Part shown: piece after piece, positions 1 through 11,185 of the stretch
Position numbering within the stretch: position 1 is the first letter of the stretch
Layout of the letters: the number at the start of each line of letters is the position of its first letter
Assembly: GCF_008831285.2 (NCBI RefSeq)
Contig: NC_045149.1
Location: 2,532,500-2,596,499 of the forward strand
Direction of reading: 5' to 3'
DNA: 64,000 nt
From: Nymphaea colorata
Lineage: Eukaryota > Streptophyta > Magnoliopsida > Nymphaeales > Nymphaeaceae
Position numbers and translations under genes: made by a program
The notes under the pieces: generated by a model
Database searches by the model: none
What the model saw: only the letters and a program-made list of their open reading frames with translations
What the model was told of the DNA's origin: nothing

Positions 1-872
1 TCTTCAACCAGGCCATGTCCCCCACTTCGAACTCTCTGTCCTTTCTGCCCTTATCATGTGCCTTCTTCGTCCTTTCTTGTGGCCTCTTGATGTTGCGTTT
101 CAATGCTGCTAATACCTCATCTCTGTTGCGCAAGGCGCAATCCACCCTTTCATCTCTAGCTGTATTGCCTTCATAACAGGGAATAGCTGGAGGTGGATAT
201 CCATATAGGGCTTCATATGGTGTTACGCCGGTTCCGGAATGTAGGCTGGTGTTATAAGACCATTCAGCCCAAGACAAGTATCTAACCCAAGTGTCGGGTC
301 TTTCTCCAGCATAACACCTCAGGTAAATTTCAAATGTTCGGTTCACCACCTCGCTCTGCCCATCTGTTTGTGGATGGTGGGCTGTGCTAAAATTGATGAC
401 GGTCCCCGCCATCTTCATGTATTCTTGCCAGAACGCACTCATGAATATGGAATCTCGATCACATACTAGAGTGCGAGGCATCCCATGCAACTTCCCAATA
501 AAGTCCTGGTAGACTGTAGCAACCATCGGCCCTTGGTAGTACTTTGGTAACGGCGCGAAATGGCTGTACTTTGTAAGGCGGTCTACCACTACTAACACTG
601 CTTCTTTGCCCTCTGATTTGGGCATGGCATCAATGAAGTCCATTGAAATATCATGGCTTCTCGGGGATAGGGAGAGGGTTCATGTGACCAGGATGCTTAG
701 TTGCCTCGTACTTCTCTCGTTGACATATATTGCAGGCTCGAACATAATTCATAACATCGGCCTTCAACCCTTCCCACCAAAATTGGGCTTTGATTCGCCC
801 AAGGGTTTTTGCGACACCCTCATGCCCGGCTGCAGTAGAGTCATGGAAGTGCTTTGGCAACTCAGGCTTCAA
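1..872 (-). pseudogene. gypsy integrase, 3' part of pol (broken)
   Basis: Integrase would insert the cDNA copy into the genome. The zinc-binding HHCC region is visible at about 700-850 (H...H then CNIC). The core follows at about 500-650, with DISMDFIDAMPKSEGK and VVDRLTKYSHF typical of gypsy integrases. A frameshift at about 650 separates the zinc-binding region from the core: the upper frame stops right after PIPEKP. The last bases at the left edge encode REFEVGDMAWLK, the start of the C-terminal DNA-binding part. The frame upstream joins the RNase H frame through a TGA at 909-911. Confidence 0.85.
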
Positions 873-1001
873 AGCTGACTCTTTGGGTACTACTGTCTTG
901 CCTTTGCGTCACAACATGTTTCCATTCAGAGAGTATCGTGGGATGGATCCCGGACTTTGTTGAAGAGTACACTTCAACAACCCCATATCTCTATCAGAAT
1001 C

Positions 1002-2795
1002 CTACTTGGTTATCAATCTTTTCCATATGTTTGTTTCCAGAACTGATAGAGTCACTATGTGCTCAGGCATTCGAGATAGGGAATCTACAGCCGATTTCTC
1101 AGTTCCCTTCTTGTATTCAATTGTAAAATCATACCCAAGCAATTTGGCTAACCAGCATTGCTGCGTCGGGGTTGAAATTCGCTGCTTAACCATATATCTC
1201 AAACTACTATGGTCGGTTCTCACAATGAACCTTCGCCCTATCAGATAGGGTCTCCACTTCTCAACGGCCAACACAATTGCTAGAAGCTCCTTCTCGTATG
1301 TAGAAAAGGGTTTCGCTCTATTGGTTAGAGCCTTTGACATGAAAGTGATAGGATGACCATTTTGACTCAACATAGCACCGATCCCTATGTCACTTGCATC
1401 GGTTTCTACTACGAAGTCCTTGGAGAAGTCTGGTAACGCAAGAATAGGGGCACTCATCATTGCGGCCTTGAGTTTAGTAAATGCCTCTCTTGCCTTATCA
1501 GTCTATGCAAACTCTCCCTTCTTCAGCATGTGCGTCAAAGGAGAAGCATTCAGCCCGTAACCTTGGATAAACCGGTGGTAATACCCTGTAAGGCCTAAGA
1601 ATCCCCTCATGATGTGAGGGTCCTTTGGCATTGGCCATTGCTCCATTGCCTGAAGCTTCTCCGGATCTGCTCTAACCCCTTCATAAAATACAATATGCCC
1701 CAAATACCCTATTGAAGACTGTCCAAAACTGCATTTGGACCTTTTGGCATAAAGGGTATTCTCCCTCAAGACTTGTAGAACAATGCGGAGGTGTTGTTCA
1801 TGTTGCTCTAGGCTCTTGCTGTAGACAAATATATCATCAAAGAAGACAAGCACAAAGTCCCGCAGATACTGTCTAAACACGTCATTCATACATCTTTGAA
1901 AGGTCGATGGGGCATTAGTGAGTCCAAACGGCATGACCAAAAACTCGTAATGGCCGTCATGAGTTCTAAATGCCGTTTGAGAGATGTCCTCCTCATACAT
2001 TATGATCTGATGGTACCCCGACCTAAGGTCAAGCTTGGAAAAGACGCGTGCTCCTATCAACTCATCCAAAAGCTCATCAATGACGGGAATGAGATGTCTA
2101 TCTTTTATAGTAGCATCATTCAGAGCCCTGTAATCTACACAAAACCTCCAAGTGTTGTCCTTCTTTTTTACTAGAAGGACCGACGATGAAAATGGGCTTG
2201 AACTCGGACGAATAATATGGCTCTCCCGCATCTCCTTGACTAATCTCTCAATTTCTGACTTTTGAGCATAACCATAATGATATGTGTGCACGTTCACTGG
2301 CTCTGCTCCATTGGCCAAGACTATCCTATGGTCATAAGACCGTTTAGGTGGAAGTCCTTTGGGCTCCTCAAAGATGCCTTCGAACTCACCCAAAACCTTC
2401 TGAATCTGATTAGGTATCTCCTCTTCATGATTCTCCTGTGAGACCACCTCTTCTGCCACTGACACTAGCCATGCTGTAGGCTGTTGCACCCGGATGGCTC
2501 GTAAGGTTGCCTTTGGTTCCAAGCTGGGATCGATCGCCCTTAATACTTCTTCTCCGCCACCCTCCTTAGGTAGGCACATCTCCATGGTGGAGAAGTCCCA
2601 CCAAATCCGACCTAGAGTCTTGAGCCATTTGACTCCAAGAATAATATCCACACTGGGTAAGGGAACGACCAATAAATCAACCTTGAACGGGACCTTCTGC
2701 AATGTAAGTTCAACATTTGTGCATTTGCGGGTGCAGGAAGACAATCCCCGTTTGCTACTAGAACTCGAAGTGTGGGATGCTCTTCTATAGTGCAA
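1002..2795 (-). pseudogene. gypsy reverse transcriptase and RNase H (broken)
   Basis: This would copy element RNA into DNA. The reverse transcriptase at 1503-2795 shows WRFCVDYRALN, the FSKLDLRSGYHQI block and the catalytic VFFDDIFVYSKS. RNase H at 1002-1460 shows FVVETDASDIGIGAML, then the YEKELLAIV and RTDHSSL blocks. Both parts share one frame, divided by a TAG at 1503-1505 exactly where a tryptophan codon is expected (KKGEFA-stop-TDKAREAF). The frame ends at another TAG at 1002-1004. At least the first stop is explained by a single G-to-A change. The aspartic protease lies upstream in another frame. Confidence 0.9.
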
Positions 2796-4343
2796 TCCAA
2801 TTCTTCAGCAAGATGGTCGCCCACAAAATTGTGAGTGGCCCCTGAGTCGAGTAGGACAAGAACACTATTGCCTCCAATGAGTCCTATCACTCTCATAGCA
2901 TCTGGCCGGTTGGGATCAGTCATCATATGACAAGCACCGTCGAGAGGTGCTTCTTCTTCTTTTTGAGGCTCCTCTTTAGCCTCTGAATAATAAACCTCTT
3001 CGATTTTAGGAGGTTGTTCATCATCCGTTTCCTGCTCCAACACAGTGTACACCCTAATGTGCTTGCACCTGTGCGTGGGATCCCATTTTTCTTTGCACCA
3101 GAAGCATTGTTTATTCTTTATCAATAGCTCACGTTCTTCACGAGTTAGGGCTGGAGGTGCCCTGGCCTTGTAGGCCGGCTTGGGCTCTTCCTTCCTAGGT
3201 GGGGCTGAAAGTAACTTTTGCTGATGAACTTCCCTTGGACGAATAGCTCCCACATTCCTCCATGGTCTGTACAATACTTGCTTCTTCTGTTGTCTATCCT
3301 CTATGGACCGTGCCTTAGCAAAACACTTTCTCAATTCCGTATTCTTTTCAGCTCGAATATCGATCTGAATTTCTTCTTTTAGACCTCCAATGAAAGCGGC
3401 AATGAAGGACTTAGGCGTCCATTCAACCATGCTTGCTAAACTTTCAAATCTAGCCTGATACTCTTGGACAGTCGAGGTCTGTTTCAGGTTACACAGTTCT
3501 ATATCATAATCCACATATGAAGATTCACCGAATCTGAGTAAGAGGGCTTCCTTGAACTCTTCCCATGCGGTGACAGGCTCGTTATGTTTGAGCCACCTAT
3601 ACCAACATCTAGCTTCACCATCAAAGTGCAGAATTGATGTTTGAAGCCATTCCTCCTCATGGATCATCTGGCGAAGTATTCTTCCACTTGGAAGATCCAA
3701 TCCAATGGTTCCTGGCCATTAAAACGTGGGAAATCAATGCAAACTTGAGGAATTCTTGGCTGGTTTCTTTGTACACCCTGACGCTCTCTGAAACGCTCCC
3801 ACATAGGGGGTTCACGCTCTACTCTGTCACCCCATCTACGATCATGATTCACGTTCTCCCATTGAGTTCCACCAAATCTAGCCATATACTGACTAGTTTG
3901 TGGGCCATGAGGATCGCGGTTCTCCAACTCGGGGGAAGAATAATGTTGTCCACCGTTGCTATTATAAACACCTGGCGGAGGCCTGCTTGGTCCCGCTTGA
4001 GACTGTAAGGGGTCATGGTCGGCATTAGGAGGGCCGCCCAAAACACCTTTCCCTTTGTCATGGTTGGCTGGGGGTCCTGGTGGGGATGGTCGACTAGCCT
4101 CAAAACTAGACGTCATGGACTTAATCATCTCCTTCAAGACCTCTATCTCATTCAGCTTGTCCAACTTCTTGCTGTATTCACCCATTTCTTGACGAATTTG
4201 GAGCATTTCGCTCTCAATATGGACCATTCTGCCTATGGTGTGGGTTTGGAATTCCGTGGGGGTTCCTCCTCGTGGCCTGGACTATACTCCTCAAGCACGG
4301 GTTCTTCAACAGCCGCAAGTTGCTTACCTCTAGTTGTCACCAT
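2612..4343 (-). pseudogene. gypsy gag and aspartic protease (broken)
   Basis: Gag would form the particle and the protease would mature it. The probable start is the ATG at 4343 (MVTTRGKQ), whose frame soon stops at 4233. The coding frame continues from 4227 (MVHIESEML) after a frameshift and shifts again near 3665, inside the capsid block (FQVEEYF / HEEEWLQTSILHFDGEARCWYRW). A CCHC-like knuckle (CFWCKEKWDPTHRC) lies near 3080-3110 and the protease motif LLDSGATHNFVGDHL near 2800-2850. A final frameshift at about 2740 leads into the reverse-transcriptase frame. Domain order and motifs are clear; the exact shift points are estimates. Confidence 0.85.
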
Positions 4344-5049
4344 GTGAGATAGGTTGTAAATCCCACAAACACAAGTAGCAACAACTTAAACTAGCAAGAA
4401 TGTCGCTCAACTAAGTATTCAAGACCAACCAAAGATGCTAAATTTAAACTAAAATCCAAATATGAAATCAACTGGAACACCAAAACTGATCTAATAACAG
4501 CTGAAAACCACTTAAAACATAAAATCTGCTATGCGGAATGCCAAGGTGCTGCAGTCACTGAACTGGACGCAGAGATTTTCCAGGAAAGTGGTTTCACTTG
4601 TAAAATCGATATCTTTCTAACCAAATCTCCAAAAATCTTGAAATTTGGTGGTAAAATACTAGACTCAATAAGGAATCCAACGCCACCAAATTCAGCTTAT
4701 AACTCAATTCCAGTGCTGCACTTGTTTCTCTGAAAGTCACGCCTAAACACGTTCTGTTCAGACGCTGCCTGTTGTAAACTGCGGAGGAAACTCTCCAGCG
4801 ACAGGGGTCCACTCAAAAATTCATAACTTTTGATCCGTAACTCCAAAAATTCTGAAATTGGACTGGAGATTCCTGAGACTTAGGCGTTTCCAAAGAGCCT
4901 AAGCTCGACCAATTCCGATGCCGGAGCTGACAGCGCCGGCCACCGGAATCCGGCGTAGTTTCTGGTTTTTCAGAAACTGAAAAAAAATGCAGGCTGAAGA
5001 AACTAACACTGCTGGAATCTGAAAACTGAGTTCGGCGGCCTATCAAGAT
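4344..5049 (-). other. gypsy 5' leader between primer site and gag
   Basis: About 700 bases lie between the primer-binding site and the probable gag start. No long open frame with recognisable similarity is seen. This is the expected position of the untranslated leader of the genomic RNA. Confidence 0.6.
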
Positions 5050-5062
5050 GGCTCTGATACCA
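5050..5062 (-). other. primer-binding site (initiator tRNA-Met)
   Basis: The minus strand reads TGGTATCAGAGCC, complementary to the 3' end of plant initiator tRNA-Met. It lies three bases inside the LTR end at 5066, the usual position for priming minus-strand cDNA. Confidence 0.9.
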
Positions 5063-5065
5063 AAT

Positions 5066-7832
5066 TGATAGGACCTCGCTCCAGAGTAGGCCTCGACCCC
5101 TTCCTACAGCAGGTCCTATCCCCAAGATCGCTTGAGGGAGACTAAAACGAATCTACTACAAGAATTACTAATGGAAGCGATGCTAAACAAGCACAAGAGG
5201 AACAATCTATTCTAACTCAATTGGAATAACAAGACAATAATTCAAGCACTAAGAACAAGCTAATTCACATACTAGTATCTTGCAGCCGGATCCTAGGCCA
5301 CTGGCCACCAGAAAACTACAAGAAAACTTGGATGAAAATGCAAGTACTGAACTAAGATGAACACGTACCCAACCAAGGCTAGCTTGGTGTTCCTAGACCA
5401 CGGGATGAAGACCACTTTCAGGTACTCCAGCTACAGAGGATGAGAGGATCAATGCTGGTGAAGGTTGAATTGTGCAGATGTAAGAATCGCCTGTCTGAAG
5501 TCCAACAGAGTGCCAACGTTCCCTGCTGCATACAACACCTAGCTGAAGGCGCATGCGCGTGGTGCGGTCTGTGTCGCCAACGGAATCACTGGTAGGAGAT
5601 GAAGGCTTCACCGGATGCTGGCTGGCTGGGCTTGCACACGAACTGGGCTCGGTCTAGAGCCGGATTGAACCTAGCTACAGTCAGTGATGATAGGCTCAGT
5701 CTAGAGCCCGGACTTAATCCTATGTGTGGTTGGCTAGGGTAGGTCTAGATAGTGGTGGGCTTGGTAGGTTTGACTAGGTTTAAGTAACTTGGGTCTAGTT
5801 GACTAGGTCTAGGTCAAGATGGGGAGGCACGGGTATGGATCGACTAGATACATGGCAATGAGGTTTAGGGAATGATGTTTCGGACGCGGGATTGGGTAAG
5901 GATTGGGATCAAATGTGGCTGTTCGGCACTCCTAGTGAGTGTTGACCTAAGGTGAGGGCTAAGGGGACCCGCTAGGGTGAGGTGGAGTCCAATTGTGGAC
6001 CTCCTCACACACGGCTTAGGTGGCTTCTAGATGGGTCAGGGATAGGAGCAAATGTAGGGGGGGATTGGGATCGGTGAGGGAGTGTGAAAGAAGGTTGGTT
6101 CCACCAAATGTGGAGGTGATAAAGAAGATCGCCTCACTCCTTGCCCAAATGTGACGAGGTGGCGCTTCTTGATGATTTCCACCCAGATGTGGGAGATTCT
6201 CTCTCTCTCTTGAACTTGGCCCACGAGCTGGGATGTTGCCACGTGTTCCAGATGTAGGGTAGTGGATGAAGGACGGCTTAGAAAGAGATCTCCTCCTCCA
6301 ACGGCTTAAGGCTGAAGATTTTCCCAAATGTGCGCCAGCTGCTCTGGAAGATGAAACTTGGGTGGTCTCCAAATGTGCCACACGTAATGACGTAGTTGCC
6401 CACCCAATTGTGTTTGCCCTATTGCTGGCACAAGGGCGAATTAGTCTACTGTTGGAAGACGCCCAAAGGTCACCATAAATAAGGCCAAGGTGGCTGGAAT
6501 TTACCGGTTTTCCAGCAAGCTTACTTCAGGCTCAAAGCACGCCAGAATTGCACGAATTTCTTCCTTTTTTTTTCTTTTTTCTTTTTTTTTTTGCGGGTGA
6601 TTCTTTTCTATCTTTTCTTTTTCTTTTTCTGCCCTTTTCACTGAATTTTCTTCTTTCTTTTTCAACCAATTGAAAGCAAGCTTCTAGGAATAGTTCAGGA
6701 AATCTGAGAAATCCCTTGTGACTCGTAAGAACTAGTTTAGGGAAAGCTTCCACCGTGAAATTGGTCTGAGACTCTCGGTTGTGACTCGAGGGAATCAGGC
6801 CACTCCTATGGTCGAATCTTAACCCAAAATAGTCCAACGGCATTGCACAAGTTCAATTCTAAAATCTCACGCGCTAACCTTTAGATTGCTGACATGGACG
6901 TATGCTGCCGACCAAGGGAAGTTGCAGCCTTCCCGGAAGCAATGCAGGCCTCTATTCTCCTTTGGTGTTCAAGGGAGAATGCACCTTTGAATGCTGGATT
7001 TGGGGTGGGGAAACCATGAGCTGTTGAAGATGCAAGGGCCGATGCACACTTTGGATTCTTCAGCCACCAAGCCGTCGGTCGAGGGGTTGAGGAAAAGAAC
7101 AAGAAACTAAGGAGAGGAAGAAGATTGACCGCCGGTTATGGAGAGGCTTGCGTGAGGGAAGTAGCCAGCCAAGGCTGACACTTGAGGGAGGTGAAGGTGA
7201 AGAAGGGGGCACACGAGAGAGAGAGAGGGGAAGAGAGATGTGAGGAGAAAGAGAGGTGAGGGGAGAGGGACGTGTAGAGAGCAAGAGAAACTTGGCAAAT
7301 GAAATTCAATTCTCTTGATTGCATGTGAAATCCAAATTACACAAAGTTTAAATACTAATCTAAGTGACTCGGTTCACAGATGGATCGAACCGGTTCACTT
7401 TAACTCAAAATAAATGACTCGAGATACAAACCATCTCGGTCCACACAACTTGAAGTAAAATGCATAAGCAAATGAATATGGAATTGGACGTATTGCCCCT
7501 ATCTACCTAGGTTCATTCTAGACCACCACTAAGGACCTGGATCAAGACCGACACTAGGATGGGCTAGACCTAAACCGAAGCTTAGACTTTCAATTTGGCA
7601 TTCCTTAGTTGAATCTGCTCCCAACTCTTGGTCATCCTTAGATTTTTCCGGACCTAGAGCCTTTGCATCTCCGCCCTCACCACCCTATGCTCGTGCACTA
7701 AGTCCTGGTTTAGTCTCCTTGGCTGTCACAATGCCTTGCTCATCTTGTAGTTCCAGTCCTTCAACCCTGGCTCGACTACTCTCGCCGTGTTCATGCATGC
7801 TCCTAGGAGGAGGCCTAGGTAGACCCGTATCA
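5066..7832 (-). repeat. 5' LTR of the gypsy element, about 2.77 kb
   Basis: On the plus strand the block starts TGATAGG next to the primer site and ends CCCGTATCA, giving short inverted ends (TGATA/TATCA) and the canonical TG...CA termini. The other LTR is outside the window, so the outer border rests on these ends alone. A CT-rich tract and several short open frames inside it match no known protein and are probably chance. At about 2.8 kb it is long for an LTR but within the range known for plant gypsy elements. Confidence 0.65.
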
Positions 7833-9625
7833 TTAAAGTTATCCTTTTTGAAATTTAAGGCAATATTGTGGAAAAGGGTATCGGTCCTCTATCGTTAGGT
7901 ATTGATGCATATTGCCTTATTTTTCAATTGTATGAATTTATTTGCAAAAATCTAAATTGATATAAACGAAAAAATAGAATATTAAAAACTCGTATCGGCT
8001 GACAGTACGTAGTAGTGTTAACAAAACTGATTTAAGGGCGCTTTGTTATGTTATGTTACTGAGTTTTCCAAAGGGTTCTTTTTATTATTATATCTTTATC
8101 AAACCTGCAGGCGTTTTACCATTTTTTTTTTGTTGTGTTAAAAGTATGCATGGGCGTCGGGTCCGTTCGATACCTAAAACTCAAACTTGGCTTAATCCGA
8201 CATTTGAAACTCGAGCTTCGGCTTGGTTAAAATAAAAAAAATAAAAATAAAAAATGAATAAAAATAATATTGAAAGACATATCAAACCCGCCTGGTATGT
8301 TTTCGAGCCGACCCGGGCTTGTTTTTTTAGCTTGAACCCAGGTCCGATCAAGCTTGGTGCCGAGTGCCTGTCGGGTACTTGGCCTGATGCCGAGCCAAAG
8401 AATTCTGATACTTTTTCACTGGGGAGATATTAAAAGATGCATTAAAGTGTTGGTGGGGTTTCAACACATTTTGCCGTTAAAACTTGTTTTGAATCCAAAA
8501 TAAAGAAAGGATCAACCGAATCCGAAGGTCCGCAAGAATCCAATCAATATAAACTTTGAATTGGATATATTGAACAACTTATTTTTGTTTTAAAACCCCA
8601 AAGCTCAAAAGAACGAATGAAATTGGATTAATAAAAACTATAAAAATAAAATATATAACGGCTCATAAGTTTCACTCGAATTACAAGAAAATTAATCATA
8701 TCAACTAAACTGTCAAAATAGTTTAAAAAAAAATAACTAATTATAGTTGCCTCAACGGTATAGTATGGTTGGTTACGACTAGTCATCAACTCCCAACATC
8801 ATAAGTTCAACCCTTGACATAATTTCAACTGTCCCAACGAGCATAACGTAAGTGGTTAGTTTGATGGACAGGTGAAAAGTTTAGTTATTAGTTCGTTTCT
8901 TATATGTATTATTTATCTAAACTACAAACAATAAACAATAACAATGGATGCACAACACTTTAGTTGACAGTATCATGATTCTTAAAAGCTGGGGTACCAG
9001 TTTCGATGTTTTACATTATTGGACAAACCACAAAGTCTTTCGATAGACCACTCAAATGTGGTTTTCTCGAGATGCAAACTTTATGAGTGTTTGGATGAGA
9101 TCTAAGTTATCTAAGTTTGTTTTCATGATCCTTCTTCGTTTGGTGGTTTTCCTTTTAACCATAATCTTTAAGTGCAGCACTCCAACCTTTGAACTTCGTA
9201 ATACAACTTTCGCTTTTGCCGACAACTATCAAACTAAGCTTGGAATAGAATCATTATCATGTTACTATGTTAGAACATATGAAACTTATTTTATTCAAGG
9301 TATCATTTTTGCTGTTTTTTCTCTTATCATAGACCACTTCCAAAGAACACTTAAACCCTTTTTTTGTTAAAATTTATGTTAAATACAATTGAGACCTTAT
9401 GGTTTTTGAAACACAAATGGTTTTTTTGTTTACGCTACTGAATCCTTTCCGCAACTGATAGGATATATCATACAAATTTCTTTCGTCCACGTTCAGTTAT
9501 GATTTAAAAGGCAACGACATAGGATCTCAAGGGGGTTCATGTAAATGGACAGGGCAGGGGCAGACTCCCGTATTGTAAAGGGAGAAGAGGAGATGCACCC
9601 ATATGCAAGTTGAATTATTAGTGTG
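7833..9625. other. intergenic, AT-rich, no gene seen
   Basis: No open frame with recognisable similarity. Positions 8145-8400 have MITE-like composition: an internal A-rich stretch flanked by GC-rich ends (GGGCGTCGGGTCCG and its loose inverse near 8390). Only weak inverted ends and no clear target duplication could be found. Confidence 0.5.
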
Positions 9626-10014
9626 AACAATTACCCTAGGCATGAAAAGTCTGATAATGAGAGAATATGGGGAACGGAGGGGGCTTTAACTTTTAGTTAA
9701 AGGGTAGGATGCAATATTCTTCCTGCTCACCCCAAAAACATAATAATTTTGGCAGCAGTTACCCCAGACGTGAAAAGTCTGCTAATGGGAGAATATGGGG
9801 AACGGAGAGGGCTTTAACTTTTAGTTAAAGGGTAGGATGAAATATTCTTCCTGCTCACCCCAAAAAAACAATGATTCAGTAACAATTACCCTAAGCATGA
9901 AAAGTCTGATAATGACAGAATATGGGGAACAGAAGGGGCTTTAACTTTAGTTAAGTAAGATGAAATATTCTTCCTACTCACCAAAAAAAAAAAAAAAAAC
10001 AATGAGTTCGGTAA
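9626..10014 (+). repeat. three-unit tandem repeat, about 127 bp per unit
   Basis: Units start at about 9626, 9755 and 9881. Each holds CATGAAAAGTCTG (or a close variant), AGAATATGGGGAAC and ATATTCTTCCT, and ends in an A-rich run. Units 1 and 2 contain the perfect hairpin CTTTAACT-TTT-AGTTAAAG; unit 3 has a slightly shortened version. No coding potential was recognised. It sits about 1.2 kb upstream of RAF1. Confidence 0.85.
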
Positions 10015-11144
10015 ACTTTTATTGGACAATTGCCAACAAAATAAACTGGCTGATGCTCAAGATTATGATTAAAAGATAGTCTCCTTAACATAAGTTTTGA
10101 TTTTTTTTTCCTAAACTTGAACACGTCAATTTTCCACATTGAAGCATACGAGAGGTGTCTTATATCACGCGAGAAGAGCATAGCATTACAATCTGACAAA
10201 TCAGTATTTTCAAAGAGATCAACAGTTTCTTATGTCCTTAGTCTCCTCCTGTAGACATTCATAGGGATGTTAATGTGTAGGATTCAAATAAGGTGCACCT
10301 TTTACCATATCCAATTTAAGTTCCTATATTGAATTCTGGTTCAGATTCGAATGCAAATGAAAAATCTACAATCCAAGTGCATTATTATACATTTTATTTT
10401 TTAATATGGACAAACATTAAATATATGATATTTACTCAAAAGTAGGTACGAATCTGGATCTGGATTTGGATCAGATATTTATTTAAAATAAAACTGAATC
10501 CCATCAGATGTCATTATTGAAATACTGACTTGCTGTAATTCTTTAATATGTTGTTAAATTTTTCTTCATGTCCAACTTTTGGAAAGTAATTCAGATAGAT
10601 ATCTGATTTGAATATAGATAGATATCTGATTTGAATATGATCCATTAACACTACTACACATTAGATTTGACATGGGCCGTTAGAGTATGCTTGGTTTTGG
10701 TTCTTGAAATGCCAAGAACAAGCATTTCGTTCTACCAATCTTAAAACAGAACTTCATGCATGCAGCAGATGGTCTTGCATTTGCGTGGATCCGGCGGGCT
10801 TCAGCTCCACGTTTCCTCCAAATTGGCGTTCGGACTTAATTAAGTTCTAAGCATGTAGTCTTCGTCCGTCTCATTCATTCATTCATGCAGACAAAATTCC
10901 ATGGGAAAAATGTTTATCTTGGATACATTCTATCTCAAGATAGATGTTATCTAGGTAAAATTTCTCCAAGATAAGTAAACCTTGAAACCAAATGTCCCAT
11001 TTAAGAACAGAGTTTATTTGTGTTCAGATCTGAAGTCTCAGAAGCGACCTGATCGTGCATTAACAAGCCATTCGCTGGTCACTATTAAACGCAGGCACAG
11101 AGACTTAAGAGGCCCAGGAAACAAAGGCCACCAGAGGAGATAAG

Positions 11145-11148
<4 letters not shown>
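10015..11148. other. RAF1 upstream region
   Basis: No gene is seen. A 24-bp unit (AGATAGATATCTGATTTGAAT) is tandemly duplicated near 10595-10640. A possible decayed MITE spans about 10268-10665 (GGGATGTTAATG at the left, CATTAACAC at the right). Near the gene, GATAAG motifs occur at about 10971 and 11138; such I-box motifs are known in light-regulated photosynthesis promoters. No convincing TATA box was found. Confidence 0.4.

Positions 11149-11181
<33 letters not shown>
11149..11181 (+). repeat. CT microsatellite in the RAF1 5' leader
   Basis: A run of about 16 CT units ends four bases before the RAF1 start codon, so it is probably transcribed as 5' UTR. Pyrimidine tracts of this kind are common in plant leaders. 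Confidence 0.85.
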
Positions 11182-11183
<2 letters not shown>

Positions 11184-11185
11184 CC

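Larger units (their letters stand above)
1..7832 (-). mobile_element. Ty3/gypsy LTR retrotransposon, truncated by the window edge
   Basis: Reading leftward from 7832, the order is LTR, tRNA-Met primer site, leader, gag, protease, reverse transcriptase, RNase H and integrase. Integrase after RNase H is the Ty3/gypsy order. The integrase C-terminus and the 3' LTR lie beyond position 1, so target duplications cannot be checked. The body carries several frameshifts (about 4250, 3665, 2740 and 650) and three in-frame stops (1503, 1002, 909), so this copy cannot encode its own proteins. It ends about 3.3 kb upstream of RAF1. Family assignment is firm; the lineage within gypsy is not determined. Confidence 0.9.

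Noticed and set aside
6016-7324. Several 60-120 codon frames in the gypsy LTR
   Set aside because: They overlap each other on the same strand, lie inside an LTR and show only low-complexity composition.
8748-8900. tRNA-like or SINE-like boxes (CTCAACGGTATAG..., GTTCAACCC)
   Set aside because: Box spacing and sequence match tRNA A and B boxes only loosely, no cloverleaf could be drawn, and no poly(A) or target duplication was found.
9056-9370. 104-codon plus-strand frame in the RAF1 upstream region
   Set aside because: AT-rich, hydrophobic by composition, no splice partners and no recognised family.
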